Source of the DNA: Candidatus Bathyarchaeota archaeon
GTDB lineage: Archaea > Thermoproteota > Bathyarchaeia > 40CM-2-53-6
DNA length: 62,479 nt
Reading direction: 5' to 3'
Assembly (NCBI GenBank): GCA_005882895.1
Contig: VBBD01000007.1
Location: 1 to 62,479 of the forward strand
In this document: positions 8,320-15,553 of the stretch, one piece after another
Layout: each line of letters opens with the position of its first letter
Numbering within the stretch: the stretch's first letter is position 1
Translations under genes and position numbers: made by a program
Notes under the pieces: generated by a model
What the model was told of the DNA's origin: nothing
Databases searched by the model: none
Seen by the model: the letters and a program-made list of their open reading frames with translations, nothing else

Positions 8320-9435
8320 TCAGCCGAGCGTTTGACGTTGACCGGTTGCCGCGGCCATCTCGATCGCGTTCAGCATGCGATGGCGCGTGACCGCGTCGTC
8401 GAACGTGGGGCAGAGATGCGTTCCCTCGCGATAGTCGCGCGCGAAACGCGCGTATGCCTGGGCGACGTTGGTGGAAGGGCCCGGGCCTTGCGGCGGCGAC
8501 CACCGATACTGCTCAGGCACGAGCAGGACCTCGAGCGATGACTGCGCGCCCTTGCCGCCGCGTATGGTCATCTCGAAGATCTGAGCTTGGCCGCCGGCGG
8601 CGGTGAGTTGCAGATCGCCCTCGGTGCCGTTGATCTCCCAGAGCAGGTTAGTGCCGCGCGAGACGCCGCCGCGATAGTGGATCGAGAGTGCGGCCCCGCC
8701 CTCGAGCAGTCCGGTGACGCACACCTGATCCTCCGCGGTCATGGGCTTGCTTTCGCCGGTCTGCGCGATCGTGAAGGACTTTCGGCGCACAGTCATTGTG
8801 GCCGAGAGCTCTCGCACTTCGCCGAGGCAGTGGCACAGTGCGTCCGCCGCGTGGCCGAGTGCGATCGAGAGCATCGTCGCGCCGTTTTTCTTGTCGTTGA
8901 GGTAGGCGTTGTAGGGCTCCACCGTTGGTCCCCAGCCCATTCCTGAACCGATCAATGTGGTGGAGAGCACCTCACCGACGTAACCTTGTTTGATCAGGTC
9001 ATGCACGTAGGCTACCGACGGCGCAGAGCGGGCCTGTAGTCCCGCGACGGCGAGGACGCCCTTCTTCTTCGCCAGTGCGGCCAAGGTCTGCGCCTCTTTC
9101 AAGCCGTTACCGAGCGGCCATTCGCAGTACACGGCCTTGCCCGCGCCGAGCGCTGCAGACGCTAGTTCGAGGTGATACGGCACCTTCACGGTGACAGCGA
9201 CGACGTCGACGACAGCGCTGTTCACGAGGTCTTGGTAGTTGTCGAATGCGACAGGCGCACCAAAGAGCTTGCTGGCGGCGTCGGCAGATTCGCGTCGGCT
9301 GGTGGACAGCGCCGTGATCTCGAAGTCATCCGAGAGCGACTTCAAAGCAGGAATGTGTGCCTGCGCCGCCCATCCGCGATCCGGGTTGGCGCCGATGATG
9401 CCAACACGAATCCTCTTCGTTCCACCCTTGCTCAT
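8320..9435 (-). CDS. Gfo/Idh/MocA family oxidoreductase, high-GC, likely acquired
   Basis: A 371-residue NAD(P)-dependent sugar-type dehydrogenase. The N-terminal Rossmann motif is 'IRVGIIGANPDRGWAAQAHIP', followed by the usual 'EKP' position reading 'CEWPLG' and a C-terminal substrate domain. ATG 9435 is chosen because it begins just before the Rossmann fold; the ORF extension to 9528 adds 31 non-conserved residues. GC and codon use (GCG, GCC, CGC) are clearly higher than in the flanking genes, producing long shadow ORFs on the opposite strand. This suggests transfer from a high-GC bacterium. Substrate unknown. Confidence 0.85.
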   Translation of the reverse strand: MSKGGTKRIRVGIIGANPDRGWAAQAHIPALKSLSDDFEITALSTSRRESADAASKLFGAPVAFDNYQDLVNSAVVDVVAVTVKVPYHLELASAALGAGKAVYCEWPLGNGLKEAQTLAALAKKKGVLAVAGLQARSAPSVAYVHDLIKQGYVGEVLSTTLIGSGMGWGPTVEPYNAYLNDKKNGATMLSIALGHAADALCHCLGEVRELSATMTVRRKSFTIAQTGESKPMTAEDQVCVTGLLEGGAALSIHYRGGVSRGTNLLWEINGTEGDLQLTAAGGQAQIFEMTIRGGKGAQSSLEVLLVPEQYRWSPPQGPGPSTNVAQAYARFARDYREGTHLCPTFDDAVTRHRMLNAIEMAAATGQRQTLG

Positions 9436-9588
9436 AGCGGTCTTCACATCTTTCTCTCCTAAAAAATTGTAAGCCGCGGATCCGCGGAAAGCGACAAGAA
9501 CGCCTTCAACTGTTGAACCAGTAGGCACAGAAAAGTAGTTTGGCTGTGGGTATCCCGGTAGGAGAAGCGTAAGGTCCTCACACGAGCC

Positions 9589-9598
9589 TTTTTATAAA
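9589..9598 (+). promoter_or_regulatory. TATA box of the EF-1alpha gene
   Basis: The sequence cctTTTTATAAAga matches the archaeal box A consensus closely. It lies about 55 nt before the ATG at 9651, leaving a short 5' leader that contains the Shine-Dalgarno-like stretch gggaaaggag. This is the clearest promoter in the window. Confidence 0.75.
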
Positions 9599-9650
9599 GA
9601 AACTAGGTGTTTTCTCTCTCCGTTTCGGGAAAGGAGTTTGAACTAAGACA

Positions 9651-10949
9651 ATGTCCGCAAAACCCCATCTCAACCTGATAGTGATGGGTCATGTTGACCA
9701 TGGAAAGAGTACGCTGACAGGTCATCTTCTGTTCGATGCGGGATACATTGACCAGAAGACCATCGAGCAGTACGCGAAAGAATCTGAAAAGACAGGAGCA
9801 GGTGATACTTTCAAGTACGCCTGGGTCCTAGACACGATCAAGGAAGAGAGGGAAAGAGGAGTTACCATCGATCTCTCTTTCCAAAAGTTTGAGACACCGA
9901 AGAATTTCTACACGATCATAGACGCGCCCGGACACCGGGACTTCATCAAGAACATGATCACCGGCGCCAGCCAAGCGGACGTCGCAATTCTTGTCATTTC
10001 GGGTAAGAAGGGCGAATTCGAAGTCGCCGTTGGACCTGGAGGACAAGCGAGAGAGCACGCTTATCTTGCAAGAACTCTCGGAGTGAAGAACCTTGTCGTG
10101 GCCATCAACAAAATGGATGACCAGACAGTCAAGTATTCTGAGGAACGCTACAAGGAATGCCGGAAAGAGCTGGAAGGATTGCTCAAGACCGTGGGCTTTG
10201 ACGTTTCAAAGGTCCCGTTCGTGCCGACCAGCGGATGGCTGGGCGACAACCTGTCGAAGAAGAGCACGAACACGCCCTGGTACAAGGGAGTTACAGTGTA
10301 CGATGCCCTTAACGATTTCATTCCGCCACCGAAACCCTTGGACAAGCCTCTTCGCGTTCCGATTCAGGACGTGTACACAATCACCGGTGTTGGAACTGTC
10401 CCGGTAGGACGCGTCGAGACGGGTATTGTGAAAGATGGTGACAAGGTCATCTTTAATCCCTCCGGAAAGCTCGGCGAGGTAAAATCGATCGAGACCCATC
10501 ATGTTCGGATGACGAAGGCTGAGCCTGGAGACAACATCGGCTTCAACATCAGAGGAGTTGCAAAGAACGAGATCGGACGGGGAGAGGTTATGGGCCACAC
10601 GGACAAGCCACCGACGATAGCGAAAGAATTCATCGGACAGATCATCATAATCTACCACCCAACTGCCATCGCTGCAGGATACACCCCGGTGCTTCATGCG
10701 CACACTGCTACGGTCGGGGTGACTTTCGAGGAACTGATCAAGAAAATCGACCCACGAACAGGCCAGGTGGTCGAAGAGAAGCCTAGTTTCCTCAAGGTCG
10801 GCGACAGTGCCCTGGTGAAGATGAAGCCCTTGCACAACATGGTCTTGGAAGCGTTCTCGGACATTCCAGAACTTGGAAGGTTTGCTATCCGCGACATGGG
10901 CAGCACCGTCGGGGTCGGCGTGGTCAAAGAGATCATCACGAAAGGCTAG
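9651..10949 (+). CDS. tuf: Translation elongation factor EF-1alpha (aEF1A)
   Basis: A 432-residue GTPase delivering aminoacyl-tRNA to the ribosome. G motifs: 'GHVDHGKST' (P-loop), 'ERGVTIDLSF' (switch I), 'DAPGHRDF' (G3) and 'NKMD' (G4). Domains 2 and 3 follow with 'RVPIQDVYTITGVGTVPVGRVETG' and a C-terminal 'RFAIRDMGSTVGVGVV'. Length and features are those of archaeal EF-1alpha. It has its own TATA box and is followed by uS10 after a hairpin-rich 216-bp gap. Confidence 0.98.
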   Translation: MSAKPHLNLIVMGHVDHGKSTLTGHLLFDAGYIDQKTIEQYAKESEKTGAGDTFKYAWVLDTIKEERERGVTIDLSFQKFETPKNFYTIIDAPGHRDFIKNMITGASQADVAILVISGKKGEFEVAVGPGGQAREHAYLARTLGVKNLVVAINKMDDQTVKYSEERYKECRKELEGLLKTVGFDVSKVPFVPTSGWLGDNLSKKSTNTPWYKGVTVYDALNDFIPPPKPLDKPLRVPIQDVYTITGVGTVPVGRVETGIVKDGDKVIFNPSGKLGEVKSIETHHVRMTKAEPGDNIGFNIRGVAKNEIGRGEVMGHTDKPPTIAKEFIGQIIIIYHPTAIAAGYTPVLHAHTATVGVTFEELIKKIDPRTGQVVEEKPSFLKVGDSALVKMKPLHNMVLEAFSDIPELGRFAIRDMGSTVGVGVVKEIITKG

Positions 10950-10983
10950 CTCAACACCACAGTAACTGTCCAAGGTACTCTAC

Positions 10984-11085
10984 GACTCCAAGAACGAGTC
11001 CACAGATCTTCTGTCTTGCTGGCATTGCCTCAAACGGTGTTCTTTGTTTGAAGAACGCCTGAATTCAATACCGCGGTTTCCGCGG
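10984..11085 (+). other. Three consecutive hairpins between EF-1alpha and uS10
   Basis: Three stem-loops follow each other: GACTC-7-GAGTC (10984-11000); GGTGTTCTT-6-AAGAACGCC (11036-11059), nine pairs with one G-T; and CCGCGG-3-CCGCGG (11071-11085). They lie after the EF-1alpha stop and before the likely uS10 promoter at about 11101, so a 3'-UTR or processing role is plausible. No T-tract follows directly. Confidence 0.5.
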
Positions 11086-11100
11086 GAGTTTACACCAAGG

Positions 11101-11107
11101 TTTTTAA
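11101..11107 (+). promoter_or_regulatory. Probable TATA box of uS10
   Basis: TTTTTAA at this position is the only good box A candidate between EF-1alpha and uS10 and lies about 60 nt before the TTG start at 11166. This places uS10 under its own promoter despite its conserved neighbourhood with EF-1alpha. Confidence 0.45.
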
Positions 11108-11165
11108 CAGCACCGGACCCGCCCTAGCCCTTCGCTACAAAGGTCGACAATGAAGGTGTCTTGGG

Positions 11166-11474
11166 TTGGTTTCCAAAGCTAGAATTCGCCTGTCCAGCAC
11201 TGACCCCCAGGACATCAATACAATTTGCACAGAAATACGCGACATCGCCGACAAGACAGGCGTCAAGCTGAAAGGACCCATACCGTTGCCAACCAAGAAG
11301 CTCATCGTCCCATCAAGAAAATCGCCAGCCGGACAAGGAACACACACGTTCGACAAGTGGGAGATGAGGATTCACAAACGCCTCATCGACGTGGACCCAA
11401 ACGAACGATTCTTGAAAAGACTGATGAGGATAAGAGCACCTGACGATGTTTTTATCGAAATAGAACTACTGTAG
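11166..11474 (+). CDS. rps10: Small ribosomal subunit protein uS10 (S10)
   Basis: A 102-residue protein of the 30S head. It has '[20 protein letters not shown]', '[39 protein letters not shown]' (quoted in part as family signature) and a C-terminal '[12 protein letters not shown]'. The start is TTG 11166: an in-frame TGA at 11151 rules out anything further upstream. A ten-codon ATG ORF (11150-11182) in another frame overlaps the start. The preceding gene is EF-1alpha, the usual archaeal neighbour. The 3' end faces a beta-propeller gene on the other strand. Confidence 0.96.
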   Translation: MVSKARIRLSSTDPQDINTICTEIRDIADKTGVKLKGPIPLPTKKLIVPSRKSPAGQGTHTFDKWEMRIHKRLIDVDPNERFLKRLMRIRAPDDVFIEIELL

Positions 11475-11477
11475 GGA

Positions 11478-13010
11478 CTACTTTCTCATTCGTCCGACAG
11501 AATTCGACTTTCGCTTTCGCGGCCGTCTTACGAATATTGCGAGGCTGCCAAGTACGATCATAGAGGCAAACCCGACGGTGACATATGACACGGACGAATC
11601 AACGACATTGACTCTTACAAAGACGTCGAGACTCACTTGCGAGTTGAATGCGGTCAGTGCTACATACCGCTGCCCTAGGGTCGCGTTCCAGGCAGCAAAA
11701 ATCGTAATGCTCGTAGAATAGGGAACGCTGGCTGGAACAATATCTGATTGAGAGGAGCTGTAGATCTGTGGAGGATAATAACCCGGGGCGTCCTGAGTCA
11801 CCGCCGACGAATTGAGCGAGAATTTTCCCTGGTCCGCTGAGTTGACAATAACCGATACCGGCCGGGACCCACCCCTCTGAATTACTACGTCAGGCAGCAC
11901 GCTGCCAAGGCTAATCGGGACCGGTACACTCGCGTTCACGTAACCTATCTGGCCCAGTGCCCAGGCGACGAACCAAACGAGATTATTCGGCCCTGGCATC
12001 GCCCACCACATCAACGGGATGGAACTTCCAGGGACCCAATACTCGGTAAGGACGCCGGTCAAGGGGTCATAACGAGCAATCCGCCCGGCAATGTGTTCCG
12101 AGAACCAGACCATGTTCTTTGCGTCGATAAAGATGGCATTAGGAAGCCCGTTGATGCAGTTGTCCGGACAATAACCAATCGGAAACACCTTCCAAACGTT
12201 TGTGAGCGGATTTAACACTCCAAATTGGTTGCTACCGTGATCAGTAAACCAGACGTTGCCAGAAGAGTCAACTGCGACCTGTATTGGTGCGGCCAGGTTC
12301 ACGTACGAAGGGGGAGAAAACTCATCGGGGACGGGAGAGACCTCAGGAACAAGACGACCAATTTTCTTAGACCCGGCCTCGGCAAACCATATTGTCTTCC
12401 CAGAGGGAGAAACGGTAATGCCTTGAACGATGGCCCCGCTCGTTCGAACCGGATAGGTCTGATTCAAGTGACTCAACGGGTCGTACATGGCAATACTACT
12501 CGCCCCAGATGAGCCCACCATGGACATCCATATTCGACCTTGAGTGTCATTCGCGAGGTACTGTAGGCTTTGGTCTGGAAAGGTAATCGCCTTTGTCTCG
12601 CTTGTTTGGTCCGTACTCGTGTCGTAGAAGGCCAGTGTCGAGTTCTCAGTGAACCAAACCTTCGTTGAAGGATTCACCGGATCGGCAAGAATCGAACTTA
12701 CGATCACGTTTGGGAGACTTATGACTCCTTTCGAGGTTCCATCGATGAAGAATTCTCTGATTTGGGAAGTAGGAGGATTCCCTGTGGCTATGCCGGCAAC
12801 CCAAATCGTTGAGCCTGTTGGATAGATGAGCCAAGGGCTCGGGCTTCCACTAGGGACCTTCGGCAGAAGAGTCACATATTGTTGAGCACTGGTCTGGAGG
12901 ACAAGGGCGGGCCCTGCGGCCTGGGGAGGATGAGTTAGCGCGTTACCTAATGCCGAGAGAGCAATAAGAATCAGGATTGGTCCGATCGAGTGTGATAATC
13001 GCATGATCAT
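11478..13010 (-). CDS. Secreted, membrane-anchored beta-propeller protein (Vgb-like), module A
   Basis: About 510 residues. An N-terminal hydrophobic signal segment ('GPILILIALSALGNA') leads into repeated propeller blades marked by 'WFTENS', 'GNVWFTDHGSNQFG' and 'NMVWFSEHIAGRIARYD', resembling the virginiamycin B lyase (Vgb)/streptogramin-lyase-like family. A C-terminal helix ('VGFASMIVLGSLAIFV') followed by basic residues should anchor it with the propeller outside. The family name reflects fold; lyase activity is not implied. ATG 13010 is chosen because it starts just before the signal and 11 nt after the cupredoxin stop. It forms a two-gene operon with that cupredoxin. Confidence 0.78.
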   Translation of the reverse strand: MIMRLSHSIGPILILIALSALGNALTHPPQAAGPALVLQTSAQQYVTLLPKVPSGSPSPWLIYPTGSTIWVAGIATGNPPTSQIREFFIDGTSKGVISLPNVIVSSILADPVNPSTKVWFTENSTLAFYDTSTDQTSETKAITFPDQSLQYLANDTQGRIWMSMVGSSGASSIAMYDPLSHLNQTYPVRTSGAIVQGITVSPSGKTIWFAEAGSKKIGRLVPEVSPVPDEFSPPSYVNLAAPIQVAVDSSGNVWFTDHGSNQFGVLNPLTNVWKVFPIGYCPDNCINGLPNAIFIDAKNMVWFSEHIAGRIARYDPLTGVLTEYWVPGSSIPLMWWAMPGPNNLVWFVAWALGQIGYVNASVPVPISLGSVLPDVVIQRGGSRPVSVIVNSADQGKFSLNSSAVTQDAPGYYPPQIYSSSQSDIVPASVPYSTSITIFAAWNATLGQRYVALTAFNSQVSLDVFVRVNVVDSSVSYVTVGFASMIVLGSLAIFVRRPRKRKSNSVGRMRK

Positions 13011-13021
13011 CCTGGCGTTGC

Positions 13022-13447
13022 CTAGGTTACATTTAGGAGACCAGTCCGCATGAATTGGTGGACTGTGCAAACGCCGAGTGAGCAGTACATAGTGAACTGC
13101 CCTATTTTGGTCGCTTGGAATTTCAATGTCTGGGGGGGGCTTCCTCCGACAATTTCCAAGCCGCTGTTGGAGTAGTAAGTCACTGCGAACCCGTGAGCCT
13201 GTGTGTCGTTGTTAATTATGGTGATCTCAACCCTATCGCATTGGTGAACTGTGGTGACAGGCCAAGGACCAGTTTGAGACTTGCTCCCGTTGTACCCGTT
13301 TAGATCAGCAACAATCGTGATGGAGCGAGTGGCTCCACTCACACCCGAACAGGGAGATGGGGGAGGGCTGAGTACTACTGCGAACACTCCGCCTGCTGCG
13401 AGAGAAGTGGCAACGAGCGCGATTATGACCATCTCGCTAGTTCTCAA
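13022..13447 (-). CDS. Membrane-anchored CuA-like cupredoxin, module A
   Basis: A 141-residue protein with an N-terminal signal anchor ('MVIIALVATSLAAGGVFAVV') and one cupredoxin domain. Likely copper ligands are His in 'NNDTQAHGFAV' and the C-terminal set 'YCSLGVCTVHQFM' (C-x4-C-x2-H-x2-M). CuA sites in cytochrome oxidase subunit II use C-x3-C-x3-H-x2-M, so the spacing is similar but shifted. It may bind dinuclear or type 1-like copper and act in extracytoplasmic electron transfer. It is upstream of the Vgb-like propeller gene with an 11-nt gap, and has paralogues at 17059 and 23464. Confidence 0.8.
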   Translation of the reverse strand: MRTSEMVIIALVATSLAAGGVFAVVLSPPPSPCSGVSGATRSITIVADLNGYNGSKSQTGPWPVTTVHQCDRVEITIINNDTQAHGFAVTYYSNSGLEIVGGSPPQTLKFQATKIGQFTMYCSLGVCTVHQFMRTGLLNVT

Positions 13448-13589
13448 CGATCACACCCAAGGTTCTCAGCCTGATATACGGCCCGGACTAGAAGTTTGGA
13501 GGAACCCCGCTAAATAGAGCCATGGTCAATACGTTCAACAGGACATTGGCCCGTAGAGCACAGGTACCAAAGGAACATGATCTGGCTCT

Positions 13590-13630
13590 CTAGGCTAAAG
13601 AGGACCATGAGCTCGAAAGGCTTAGCCTAG
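13590..13630. repeat. Inverted repeat CTAGGCTAA / TTAGCCTAG
   Basis: Perfect 9-bp arms (13590-13598 and 13622-13630) separated by 23 nt. On the minus strand this lies 22 nt past the stop of the His-rich protein gene and about 140 nt upstream of cupredoxin A. It could be a terminator-proximal hairpin or an operator. Confidence 0.4.
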
Positions 13631-13651
13631 GCTACTTTTGAACCTGCCGGG

Positions 13652-14245
13652 CTATCCGTATGTTATGACTATGTTATCAGGCACACAGGGCTGGAATACG
13701 CAAAGAGCGGTAGAGGACGCTGCTTTGCGGGGGAAAACGTAATTTTGAAAGCTAGTGTCGGGATTGCCATTTACAGTCATGTTTAGGTGGTGTGTCCCGT
13801 CTACTTTGTGGTCGAAAATCTGAGTAGAGTTGAAGATAGCCGTAGTGGGATTGTTTGCCCAATGTCCCCAGAGAAGGAACCAGTCGCCAAGCGTGTAGTC
13901 TCTGTTTTGATCAGTTTCAATATGGAGGGTACCAGTCGCGTCATGGGTGTGAATCGGTTGCTGACATCCATTGTCGAATGTTCCAGGCGATGGGGGAAGG
14001 GCAAAGTTGGCCCCGTTTATGGAGATAGTCAAATTTGGGTGGGAGTGGTAGGCTTGACCCTCAACGCAATGGCTCAGATAGTCAGGCAGCGGTACAAGGT
14101 TCGGTGGCGGGCGCAAGAAGACGATGGCGACTACGATTACCGCAATGAGAATTATCGCAATAGCCAAGGTGGTTAGTGCTCTCTGTCGGCGTTTTCTCTT
14201 GACATCCCCGAGAATCTTCTGCTTTCGGGTCTGGGTCTGAGACAT
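13652..14245 (-). CDS. Membrane-anchored histidine-rich protein, function unknown
   Basis: A 197-residue protein. A basic N-terminus is followed by one transmembrane helix ('ALTTLAIAIILIAVIVVAIVF') and an extracytoplasmic domain rich in His and Cys: 'HCVEGQAYHSHPNLTI', 'QPIHTHDATGTLHIE' and 'FDHKVDGTHHLNM', plus a late Cys pair. The 'HTHDATGTLHIE' pattern recurs in uncharacterised membrane-anchored proteins that I recall from archaea and bacteria, so this is a known but undefined family. The His clusters suggest metal binding. It lies between cupredoxin A and the tRNA-Leu gene, near NicO- and ZIP-like transporters. Confidence 0.7.
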   Translation of the reverse strand: MSQTQTRKQKILGDVKRKRRQRALTTLAIAIILIAVIVVAIVFLRPPPNLVPLPDYLSHCVEGQAYHSHPNLTISINGANFALPPSPGTFDNGCQQPIHTHDATGTLHIETDQNRDYTLGDWFLLWGHWANNPTTAIFNSTQIFDHKVDGTHHLNMTVNGNPDTSFQNYVFPRKAASSTALCVFQPCVPDNIVITYG

Positions 14246-14395
14246 CGAGAGCGACCTATGCAGGAATTCGAGTGCGTTCGAGCAATAATATCTTTCCCGC
14301 GGAACTCGAAAAGAGAGAGGATAAGACCCTAAGACCTTCAGTCGAGATGGAGAGCCTTAAGACATATTTGAGAAGGCTGTCGAGGGGTTTCTCCT

Positions 14396-14577
14396 GCGGG
14401 GGTACCAGAGTCAGGTCAAATCATCTGACTAAATGGGCGGGTCGCGCCTAGCACGCGCGCGCTACACTCAAGACCCAATACCGCAAAGGCGTCGGAGCGA
14501 TTAATGCCTTGGCAAAACGCGGGTGTGCTATCCCGTGGCGTAGGCCTTCGTGGGTTCGAATCCCACCCCCCGCACCA
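14396..14577 (+). tRNA. tRNA-Leu, interrupted (probable CAA anticodon, multiple introns)
   Basis: Clear ends of a type II tRNA: acceptor GCGGGGG (14396-14402) pairs with CCCCCGC (14567-14573), followed by A73 and an encoded CCA. The T-arm is GTGGG-TTCGAAT-CCCAC and the variable arm GGC-GTAG-GCC. The D-loop 'AGTCAGG' is normal. At 182 nt the gene is about 95 nt too long, so it must be interrupted. The only good Leu anticodon loop is ctCAAga (CAA at 14469-14471). CCA/TGG (14405-14407 with 14434-14436) and CGGG/CCCG (14438-14441 with 14532-14535) make D and anticodon stems if segments are removed. Exact splice sites are not resolved. Confidence 0.75.
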
Positions 14578-14601
14578 ACTTATCATACTGTGATGGACAC
14601 A

Positions 14602-15459
14602 TCAAGGGTGAGCAGTCAGAATATCGGGGGTAGGGCTCGCTTTGACTTCTCTCCAGGTGAAGATCATTACGGGAATTATTACGCCTATCATGAACGCCAG
14701 AACTATCAGATTTCCAAAATCTAGGGGAATGATGTCTTGTATGCCAGTTCGGAAGAGTATCCCCGCAATGATGAATATTATGCCGCCGTAAAATAGACTG
14801 CGTGCCCCTGCTCTCGTTCCGAAGGTCTGGATTCTTTCGGGACCCCACTTCTTCGCGATTTGGAGGACGCCACCGAAGAGCGAACCAATTGCTAGCAACA
14901 CGATTAGTGTGCCAAAGCCGAATGCTGCCCCCGGTGCGAACCCAAGGTATGCAACAGGCATTGCTGGAACGGCGACCAAATAGATGAAAGTGGTGAACAG
15001 CCCAGTGTCCACGCCGAAGCCCGCGATGAACCCGTGGATTACGCACCAGTGTGTGGGAACCCGTCTTGAGGCGCCTTTCTCATCGTAATGCGTTTTAGCA
15101 TGAGTGCGCAGGAATCGAGCAAGGGGATGCCAAGACGGCAATTTCCCGGACAATATCAGATATCCCGCGAGGGACATGGCGATTCCGACAGCTACGTAGA
15201 CGAGTGCGTTCAAACCTTCGTCGAAGGCGAGATAACTAGCGAGCGCGAAGTAGACGAGCTGGGCCATAATTGCGCGTTGGAGTGTAAAGGCTGAGGCGAA
15301 GAACATGCCTGAGAGCATTCCTCCTCTCCCAGTAGCTGAACCCACTGAATAGCTGAAAGTGATAGGCCAAGTGTGTTCGTCTGGAATGACCCCGTGCAGC
15401 ATTCCGAGCCCCAGAGAGCCCAGCAAGAGAACGATCCATTCCGGGAGAAGAGGGATCAC
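14602..15459 (-). CDS. NicO/RcnA-like metal permease
   Basis: A polytopic membrane protein with about seven or eight hydrophobic segments. The first helix region holds 'GMLHGVIPDEHTWPI', resembling the His/Asp metal motif of NicO/NiCoT nickel-cobalt permeases, and a later segment has 'HWCVIHGFIAGFGVDTG'. Likely export or uptake of nickel or cobalt. GTG 15459 is chosen because it begins next to the first helix and leaves the dyad at 15482-15509 outside the gene. An ATG at 15528 in frame would add 23 residues. It is divergent from the NikR-like gene, which supports nickel-linked control. Confidence 0.7.
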   Translation of the reverse strand: MIPLLPEWIVLLLGSLGLGMLHGVIPDEHTWPITFSYSVGSATGRGGMLSGMFFASAFTLQRAIMAQLVYFALASYLAFDEGLNALVYVAVGIAMSLAGYLILSGKLPSWHPLARFLRTHAKTHYDEKGASRRVPTHWCVIHGFIAGFGVDTGLFTTFIYLVAVPAMPVAYLGFAPGAAFGFGTLIVLLAIGSLFGGVLQIAKKWGPERIQTFGTRAGARSLFYGGIIFIIAGILFRTGIQDIIPLDFGNLIVLAFMIGVIIPVMIFTWREVKASPTPDILTAHP

Positions 15460-15481
15460 GGCACGAGAGATGGAGATGGAA

Positions 15482-15509
15482 TTATTAAGTATTTTCTGGA
15501 TTTTAATAA
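15482..15509. promoter_or_regulatory. 28-bp dyad between NicO-like and NikR-like genes, candidate operator
   Basis: TTATTAA (15482-15488) and TTAATAA (15503-15509) are perfect inverted arms separated by 14 nt. The 28-bp overall size equals that of the Escherichia coli NikR operator (6-16-6). It sits in the divergent intergenic region and overlaps the likely TATA element of the permease on the minus strand, so occupancy would block transcription. The sequence itself does not match the E. coli operator. Confidence 0.5.
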
Positions 15510-15553
15510 CTCTAATATAAGCAGTCACCTGGAAATTATTATGGCACAGTCAA

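Noticed and set aside
8587-9472. Several plus-strand ORFs (8587-8946, 9172-9462, 9239-9472) opposite the oxidoreductase gene
   Set aside because: They are shadows of a high-GC coding region; the minus-strand frame has all family motifs.
11478-13010. Virginiamycin B lyase as a functional call for the propeller proteins
   Set aside because: Only the repeated WFTE-type blade pattern is shared; membrane anchoring and pairing with cupredoxins argue against antibiotic inactivation, so only the fold-level name is kept.
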